Origin: CAZCBJ01 sp964496705
GTDB lineage: Bacteria; Chloroflexota; Anaerolineae; Anaerolineales; Anaerolineaceae
Length of the DNA stretch: 21,609 bases
Direction: 5' to 3'
Assembly (NCBI GenBank): GCA_964496705.1
Contig: CAZCBJ010000047.1
Coordinates: 1-21,609 of the forward strand
The notes below the pieces were generated by a model. The model saw only the letters and a list, made by a program, of their open reading frames with translations. It was not told the origin of the DNA and ran no database searches. The translations under genes and the position numbers were made by a program. This document shows, piece after piece, positions 17,087-21,609 of the stretch; within the stretch, counting starts at the first letter, position 1; each line of letters opens with the position of its first letter.

Positions 17087-18241
17087 ATGCTTCCTGAACT
17101 ATCCCAAGAAGAAATTCTGCGATATTCACGCCACCTGATCATCCCGGAGGTTGGATTGGAGGGTCAACGCCGGCTGAAGGCTGCTTCGGTGCTGGTGGTG
17201 GGGGTTGGCGGACTGGGCTCGCCGGTTGCCTTGTACCTGGCGGGGGCAGGGATTGGTCGCATCGGGTTGGTGGACTACGACCTGGTGGAGGCCTCCAACC
17301 TGCAGCGCCAGGTGATCCACGACAGCGGGCGCGTCAAACAATTTAAAGCCGAGTCGGGGCGGGAGCGGATGCTGGCGCTCAACCCGCACATTCAGGTGGA
17401 TGCCATTGTCGAGCCGTTTGTGGTCGAAACTGCTAAGGAGATCGCCGCAGGTTATGACATCCTTGTGGATTGTTCGGATAATTTCCCCACCCGCTACCTG
17501 GTCAATGATCTGTGCGCGCTGAGCGGCCGCCCGGATGTGTACGGGGCGGTGTTCCGCTTCGAGGGGCAAGTGTGCGTGTTCGATGCCACGCGCGGTCCGT
17601 GCTACCGCTGCTTGTTCCCTGCGCCGCCGCCGCCCAATCTGGCACCGCCCAGCTCGGATGGCGGTGTATTTGGCATCCTGCCCGGCACGATTGGCACAAT
17701 GCAGGCTGCCGAAGTGATCAAGCTGGTCTTGGGAATTGGCGAGCCTCTGTTGGGCAAATTGGTGTTGTACGATGCGTTGGATGTTTCGTTTCAAACTGTG
17801 CGGCTGGGCAAGAACCCGCGCTGCAGGCTTTGCGGCAGCCAGCCCGAGATAACTGCATTGGTGGACACCGAAGCCTTCAGTGGGGTGCAGATTGACCACC
17901 ACCTGCTGGACCGCTTGCCGGGAGAATTTCAGATCACGCCGGCAGAACTGGCTGAAAATTTGAGCCGCGGAGCGAAGCCGGTGTTGCTGGATGTGCGCGA
18001 ACCGGTGGAACAGCAGGTCAGCCGCTTGGAGGAGGCGGTGAATATCCCATTTGGATTCCTGGCGAGCCGCATGGAAGAACTGAACCGCGAAGATGAGATC
18101 GTGATCTTCTGCCGGACGGGCAGCCGCTCTGAGCGGGCGGTACACATCCTGGCTTCGGCGGGATTTCTACACGTGAAGAATTTGCGCGGTGGATTGAACG
18201 CCTGGGCTAGCGAGGTGGAGCCGGGAATGCTGAGATATTAA
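17087..18241 (+). CDS. moeB: MoeB/ThiF-type adenylyltransferase with C-terminal rhodanese domain (MoeZ-like)
   Basis: An E1-like enzyme that adenylates the C-terminal Gly of a ubiquitin-like sulfur carrier (MoaD or ThiS type) and, through its rhodanese domain, probably supplies the sulfur. It acts in molybdopterin, thiamine or thio-amino-acid synthesis. The 384-aa product has the nucleotide-binding motif GVGGLGS (39-45), the acidic GLVDYDLVEASNLQRQ, zinc cysteines CYRC (172, 175) and CRLC (246, 249), and a rhodanese domain at about 285-384 with catalytic Cys342 in IFCRTGSRS. The crossover-loop cysteine found in many MoeB/ThiF/MOCS3 proteins is replaced: Ser189 stands before DGGVFG. No carrier-protein gene lies beside it, so the pathway is unresolved. 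Confidence 0.92.
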   Translation: MLPELSQEEILRYSRHLIIPEVGLEGQRRLKAASVLVVGVGGLGSPVALYLAGAGIGRIGLVDYDLVEASNLQRQVIHDSGRVKQFKAESGRERMLALNPHIQVDAIVEPFVVETAKEIAAGYDILVDCSDNFPTRYLVNDLCALSGRPDVYGAVFRFEGQVCVFDATRGPCYRCLFPAPPPPNLAPPSSDGGVFGILPGTIGTMQAAEVIKLVLGIGEPLLGKLVLYDALDVSFQTVRLGKNPRCRLCGSQPEITALVDTEAFSGVQIDHHLLDRLPGEFQITPAELAENLSRGAKPVLLDVREPVEQQVSRLEEAVNIPFGFLASRMEELNREDEIVIFCRTGSRSERAVHILASAGFLHVKNLRGGLNAWASEVEPGMLRY

Positions 18242-18272
18242 GGATAGGGCTTCCGGTGTCTGGCATCATTAT

Positions 18273-18281
18273 TGCTATAAT
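18273..18281 (+). promoter_or_regulatory. Perfect extended -10 promoter directly before the C39-like gene
   Basis: TGCTATAAT: TGn at 18273-18275 and consensus TATAAT at 18276-18281, with only 8 nt to the ATG at 18290. Transcription would begin at or within 2 nt of the start codon, so the message is leaderless or nearly so. It lies in the 48-nt gap after the MoeB-like gene; no -35 is visible. Confidence 0.6.
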
Positions 18282-18289
18282 CTTCGCGT

Positions 18290-19228
18290 ATGTCCTCTCG
18301 TCTGAGCGCATTTGAAGGTCTGTTGGCCATTCTGCTGCTTTTTCTGCTGGCAATTGCAGTGATTGTTGCCGGGGATGTATTCCTGCGGCAGGGTAATCTG
18401 CCTGTGCCGCCTGCTTTTGCGACATTGTTGGTGGAAGCCAGCGCGACGCCCAGCCTGACCGGCGTCTCGACGCGCACCCATACGGTTACGCTGACCGAAA
18501 CAGCCACAAGCACGCCCTTCCAGCCGCTGCCGACCGATACGCCAACCCTGACGGCGACGGTAACCCTGACCCCCAGCCTGACGCCCACCGAAACGCTGAC
18601 TGCAACGCCCAGACCGACGCGCAAGCCCACGCGGAAACCCAAGCCGAGTCGAACGCCCATTCCCGAGCCACCGGAATCAGCGCAGATCACGGGCGTGGTG
18701 GGGCGGGCGCAGCTTTACAATCTGGACTGCGAAGCGCGTTCGGCGGTGGACCTGGCAGCGTTTTATGGTATTCGTATAGATATACATGATTTTTTGAATA
18801 ATTTGCCCAGCTCAGATGATCCCGACAGCGGTTTTGTGGGCAATTACCGGGATGAACGCGGCATGCTGCCGCCCAATTCTTACGGTGTACACGCCGGACC
18901 GGTGGCAGAGTTGCTGCGCGAATACGGGCTGGATGCACATGCCAGGAAGGGGATGGAGTGGCGGGAGATGCAAACCAGAATCGCTGCGGGTGATCCAGTC
19001 ATCGCCTGGGTGGTGGGCAATGTGTGGCCGGGAACCGGTTTCAGCTACACCGCTTCCAATGGGAATACAACCACCGTCACCCCGTTTGAACACACGGTCA
19101 TCGTGGTGGGATACGATGCCGAATCGGTGGCGGTGGTGGACGGCTCACTGTATTACATCCGCTCGTTGGACGAATTTCTCGCCTCATGGCGGGTGTTGGA
19201 CTACATGGCCGTCGTCGTCGGTGACTGA
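18290..19228 (+). CDS. Membrane-anchored C39-like cysteine peptidase with Thr/Pro-rich stalk
   Basis: A 312-aa protein in three parts. Residues 9-28 are a hydrophobic segment (LLAILLLFLLAIAVIVAG), a signal anchor or uncleaved signal. Residues about 50-130 are a low-complexity Thr/Pro/Ser stalk, becoming Arg/Lys/Pro-rich at 108-122, likely crossing the envelope and possibly glycosylated. Residues about 135-312 are a papain-like Peptidase_C39_2 domain, with catalytic candidates Cys147 in LDCEARSAVDLAAF, His268 in PFEHTVIVVGY and Asp284 in VVDGS. The domain resembles C39-like proteins of unknown substrate; it is not fused to an ABC exporter and no bacteriocin gene is nearby, so leader-peptide processing is unlikely. 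An own promoter lies immediately upstream. The stop is 1 nt from that of dppC on the opposite strand. Confidence 0.88.
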   Translation: MSSRLSAFEGLLAILLLFLLAIAVIVAGDVFLRQGNLPVPPAFATLLVEASATPSLTGVSTRTHTVTLTETATSTPFQPLPTDTPTLTATVTLTPSLTPTETLTATPRPTRKPTRKPKPSRTPIPEPPESAQITGVVGRAQLYNLDCEARSAVDLAAFYGIRIDIHDFLNNLPSSDDPDSGFVGNYRDERGMLPPNSYGVHAGPVAELLREYGLDAHARKGMEWREMQTRIAAGDPVIAWVVGNVWPGTGFSYTASNGNTTTVTPFEHTVIVVGYDAESVAVVDGSLYYIRSLDEFLASWRVLDYMAVVVGD

Positions 19229-19229
19229 G

Positions 19230-20162
19230 CTAGGCGGATTTTCCCCCGCGTAAGCGCGGGTCAAGTGCGTCGCGCAGGCCGTCGCCGATCAGATTGAAGG
19301 AAAGCACGGTCGCCATGATCGCCAGGCCGGGAAAGAACACCAGGAAGGGCGCATTGAACACGCTGTTGCGCTCTTCGCCGAGCATCAGACCCCATTCAGG
19401 CTTGGGGATTTCGGCGCCCAGTCCCAGGAAACTGAGCGCAGCCGCGGATAGGATGGCGGTGGCGATGCCCAGCGTACCCTGCACGATGAGCGGGGTCAGC
19501 GCGTTGGGCAGCACACGGGTGACCAACAGGCGCATGTTGGAAGCCCCCATGGCGCGCGAGGCCAGCACGTAATCCAGCTCCTTGACCGCCAGCACGCTGG
19601 CGCGCACCACGCGCGCATAGACTGGAATCTGGACAATGGCAATGGCCAGCAGGGCATTGATCAACCCTGGCCCCAACACTGCGACGATGGCGATGGCCAG
19701 CAGCAGGCCCGGGAAGGCCATCAACACGTCCATGATGCGCATAATTAAATTGTCAACCCACTTGCCCACGAAGCCGGAGAATGCGCCCAGCACGCCGCCC
19801 ACCAGGATGGCCAGTGAGATGGTGGTAATACCGATTTGGAGGGAAAGGCGCGAACCAAAGACAATCCGCGAAAACAGGTCGCGGCTGTTGCCGTCCACAC
19901 CCATGATGTGCTGCTCCTGATCCCGGGGGCAGCCGAGGAGGTGTATGCAGGGTGGACTGCGGCGGGTGGAGGTTTTGATCGGCACGATGGGGTCATACGG
20001 CGCAATCCATTCGGCGAAGATGGCGGCAAATACCAGGATGCCCAGCAAAACCAGGCCCACCTGGGCAGAGCGGTGGCGCAGAAAACGCCGCAGCGATTCT
20101 ACCGCCGGGGATTTGCGTTCAAAAAATGTGTCTGGCGAAAGCTCGGCTACTTTGGTGGTCAT
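19230..20162 (-). CDS. dppC: Dipeptide/oligopeptide ABC transporter permease, DppC type
   Basis: Inner-membrane permease subunit of a peptide importer, 310 aa, with one N-terminal and five further membrane segments. The ABC-interaction (EAA) loop reads ASRAMGASNMRLLVTRVLPNA. The C-terminus DALDPRLRGG is typical of DppC/OppC. Before GNSRDLFSRIVFG the first periplasmic loop is longer than usual and holds two cysteines (SPPCIHLLGCPRD). GGAG lies 7 nt before the ATG, and the gap from the dppB stop is only 3 nt, so the two permeases are coupled. The ATPase genes (dppD/F) are not downstream, since the next gene is convergent; they must lie elsewhere. Substrate class is inferred from family only. 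Confidence 0.94.
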   Translation of the reverse strand: MTTKVAELSPDTFFERKSPAVESLRRFLRHRSAQVGLVLLGILVFAAIFAEWIAPYDPIVPIKTSTRRSPPCIHLLGCPRDQEQHIMGVDGNSRDLFSRIVFGSRLSLQIGITTISLAILVGGVLGAFSGFVGKWVDNLIMRIMDVLMAFPGLLLAIAIVAVLGPGLINALLAIAIVQIPVYARVVRASVLAVKELDYVLASRAMGASNMRLLVTRVLPNALTPLIVQGTLGIATAILSAAALSFLGLGAEIPKPEWGLMLGEERNSVFNAPFLVFFPGLAIMATVLSFNLIGDGLRDALDPRLRGGKSA

Positions 20163-20165
20163 CGG

Positions 20166-21242
20166 TTACTCCAGGCGGATGCGTGGGTCGAGATAAGCAT
20201 AAGAAACATCCACGATCAGGTTGGTGAAAACGAAAATGATGGCGATCACCACCGAAAATCCCTGCACAATGGGGTAGTCGCGGGAGAGAATGCCCTCCAC
20301 CATGCGCGTGCCAACCCCCGGTAGGGTGAAAATTGTCTCGGTCAGCACCGCCCCGCCCAGCAGGCCGCCAGTCTGCAGACCGACGATGGTGACAATGGGA
20401 ATCAATGCGTTGCGCAGCGCATGTTTGGTGATCACCAGTCGTTCGATCAGTCCCTTGGCGCGAGCGGTGCGGACGTAATCCTGTCCCAGCACCTCCAGCA
20501 GACTGGAGCGGGTCATGCGGGCGATGACTGCCAGGGAGATGGTGCCCACAGCGACGGAGGGCAGGATCAAGTGCCAGAGGGCATCCCGCACCAATATGAA
20601 GTTGCCGGTGAGGATGCCGTTGAGGATGGCTGAATTGGAAATAAAGTAGATGACAAAGCGCGGAATTCCTGTCAGATCGCTCAAACCCCACACCTTGGCG
20701 AGCGGCGTGAGCGAAATGCCTGGTGAAAGGCGCCCCGAGGGCGGGATGAAAAATGGCGTATCTCTCATCACCAGAGCAAAGAAATAGGCCAACAACAGTC
20801 CCAGCCAGAAGACCGGCATGGACACGCCCATGTTGGCCAGCAGCATGGTGAGCATGTCGCCCCACGAATTGCGATTGAGCGCGGAGATCACCCCCAGCAG
20901 GACGCCGAAGGTGGTGGAAAAGAGGATGGCGAAGAAGGTCAGCTCCATGGTCATCGGCAGACGTTCGGCGATGATGTCGGTGATGGGGCGCTTGTCCTTG
21001 ATCGATTCGCCGAAATCGCCCTGCAGCAGGTGAGCGGCATACCGCACGAACTGCTCGGGAATGCTGTCGTTGAGTCCGTAGCGTTCCAGGAACAACTGGC
21101 ATTTTTCAGGTGTGGCGCGCTCACCCAGCATCACGTAACAAGGATTTCCAGGCACCAGGCGGGTGATGGTAAAAGTCACTACCAATATGCCGATCATTAC
21201 GGGGATGAGCATGAGGAGTCGGCGCAGGATGTATTGGAGCAT
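20166..21242 (-). CDS. dppB: Dipeptide/oligopeptide ABC transporter permease, DppB type
   Basis: Partner permease of the same importer, 358 aa. It starts MLQYILRRLLMLIPVMIGI and continues VVTFTITRLVPGNP, the hallmark N-terminus of DppB/OppB. Six membrane segments are visible, and the EAA loop is TARAKGLIERLVITKHALRNA. The end YAYLDPRIRLE is characteristic. It follows the binding-protein gene after 104 nt that contain a hairpin and a separate extended -10, and is followed by dppC 3 nt later. The ribosome site is weak. The substrate may be peptides, but nickel or other small molecules use the same family. Confidence 0.95.
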   Translation of the reverse strand: MLQYILRRLLMLIPVMIGILVVTFTITRLVPGNPCYVMLGERATPEKCQLFLERYGLNDSIPEQFVRYAAHLLQGDFGESIKDKRPITDIIAERLPMTMELTFFAILFSTTFGVLLGVISALNRNSWGDMLTMLLANMGVSMPVFWLGLLLAYFFALVMRDTPFFIPPSGRLSPGISLTPLAKVWGLSDLTGIPRFVIYFISNSAILNGILTGNFILVRDALWHLILPSVAVGTISLAVIARMTRSSLLEVLGQDYVRTARAKGLIERLVITKHALRNALIPIVTIVGLQTGGLLGGAVLTETIFTLPGVGTRMVEGILSRDYPIVQGFSVVIAIIFVFTNLIVDVSYAYLDPRIRLE

Positions 21243-21279
21243 GGCTACTCGCGTTCTCTAAAAAACAGAATGATGGGCA

Positions 21280-21288
21280 ATTATAACA
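21280..21288 (-). promoter_or_regulatory. Extended -10 promoter before dppB
   Basis: The minus strand reads TGTTATAAT: TGn at 21288-21286 and perfect TATAAT at 21285-21280. The predicted start near 21273 gives a leader of about 30 nt. It lies just beyond the intercistronic hairpin, so the permeases could be transcribed separately from the binding protein. Confidence 0.5.
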
Positions 21289-21290
21289 AA

Positions 21291-21326
21291 TTTCCCCTTC
21301 TCCTCTACTGGGAGGAGAAGGGGAAA
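21291..21326 (-). terminator. 15-bp hairpin between the binding-protein gene and dppB
   Basis: TTTCCCCTTCTCCTC (21291-21305) pairs perfectly with 21312-21326 around a 6-nt loop, 20 nt after the binding-protein stop. On the minus strand the following T tract is short (TTTGTT). It could be a partial terminator or a 3'-end stabiliser that keeps binding-protein mRNA in excess of permease mRNA. Confidence 0.7.
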
Positions 21327-21346
21327 AGATTTATTGGTGGAACAGT

Positions 21347-21609
21347 TTATTGGGCGGGCGGCTCGTTGAGCGAGACGGGACCGAAGAAGTCCTTGTAGTA
21401 CTGGAATACGCCGGTGTTGCCCACGTGATTGGGATCGTTGTAGTCAAAGGCGCGGCTGAAGGAGGCGACGACATCCGCAGCATCCAGCGTGGCGCCGTTG
21501 TGGAACTTGACGTCCTTGCGCAGCGTGCAGGTGTAGACGGTGGCGTCAGCGTTGGCTTCGCATTTCTCAGCCAGCACGGGTTCCAGCTCGGCAGAGCCGT
21601 ACTTGAACT
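21347..21609 (-). CDS. C-terminal end of an ABC peptide-binding protein (SBP family 5), 5' part beyond the window
   Basis: The last 86 or so codons of a solute-binding protein that would deliver substrate to DppBC outside the membrane. The visible part reads FKYGSAELEPVLAEKCEANADA, then VYTCTLRKDVKFHNGATLDAADVVASF, then GNTGVFQYYKDFFG, and stops 12 residues later. In most family-5 binding proteins the LRxxVKFHxG signature lies near the N-terminus of lobe I; here it is almost at the C-terminus. From memory, some Chloroflexota and actinobacterial relatives end this way, so this is probably a natural C-terminus and not a truncation. It is the first known gene of the dpp operon; its start and signal peptide are outside the window. 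Two cysteines (EKCEAN, YTCTL) are close enough to form a disulfide. Confidence 0.85.
   Translation of the reverse strand, partial: FKYGSAELEPVLAEKCEANADATVYTCTLRKDVKFHNGATLDAADVVASFSRAFDYNDPNHVGNTGVFQYYKDFFGPVSLNEPPAQ

Noticed and set aside
17126..18145. 339-codon minus-strand frame opposite the MoeB-like gene
   Set aside because: Shadow of a clear coding gene; Arg/His/Gln-rich without motifs.
18238..18690. Val/Gly-rich minus-strand frame that looks like a repeat protein
   Set aside because: It is the reverse reading of the Thr/Pro-rich stalk codons of the C39-like gene.
19245..19260. CCCGCG-TAAG-CGCGGG hairpin near the convergent stops of the C39-like gene and dppC
   Set aside because: It lies inside the conserved DPRLRGG codons of dppC and lacks a T tract, so coding sequence explains it better than a terminator.
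20119..21102. 327-codon frame overlapping dppB on the same strand
   Set aside because: Arg/His-rich out-of-frame reading of dppB; the dppB frame has all family motifs.

Overview
This 21.6 kb window looks like ordinary bacterial chromosome of about 58% GC. It most likely comes from a member of the Chloroflexota, probably Anaerolineae. That placement is inferred from protein style only: a 2-oxoacid dehydrogenase cluster, an archaeal/eukaryotic-type prolyl-tRNA synthetase, a DHH-CBS-tRNA nucleotidyltransferase fusion, a Thr/Pro-rich membrane-anchored C39-like protease, and a dipeptide-transporter binding protein with an unusual C-terminus. No rRNA, tRNA, CRISPR array, transposase, phage gene or plasmid function was seen.

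Layout. Most genes are on the minus strand, so operons read from right to left. (a) 1-3233: pyruvate (2-oxoacid) dehydrogenase operon, E1 alpha, E1 beta, then E2, which runs off the left edge. (b) 3398-6115: pyruvate phosphate dikinase, separated from (a) by a strong terminator; with PDH it forms a PEP-pyruvate-acetyl-CoA block. (c) 6298-9391: a tightly packed four-gene operon, MazG-like pyrophosphatase, LOG-like protein, ProRS and a HEAT-like protein, with overlapping or nearly touching ends. (d) 9422-10817: a small unknown protein and a GT87-type membrane glycosyltransferase. (e) 10895-12958: a stand-alone EF-G-like GTPase with a textbook -35/-10 promoter and a 19-bp terminator hairpin. (f) 13047-13664 (+): a SAM-dependent methyltransferase, convergent with (g) 13703-16895: the DHH-CBS-CCA fusion, translationally coupled to a GNAT acetyltransferase that is frameshifted in this sequence. 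(h) 16896-17086: a divergent intergenic region with degenerate heptamer repeats. (i) 17087-19228 (+): a MoeB/ThiF-rhodanese protein and the C39-like protease. (j) 19230-21609: dppC, dppB and the C-terminal end of a family-5 peptide-binding protein, which continues past the right edge.

Gene expression signals recur in a consistent style. Several promoters are extended -10 elements (TGnTANNNT) without a recognisable -35, and at least two genes have a -10 hexamer exactly 6 nt from the ATG, as expected for leaderless mRNAs. Four strong or moderate hairpins lie at operon ends or between cistrons.

I did not find a convincing undescribed multi-gene system. The best second-look items are the binding protein's C-terminal copy of a lobe-I signature, the frameshifted GNAT, the heptamer repeats, the EF-G-like protein without the DTPGH histidine, and the leaderless/extended -10 promoter pattern.
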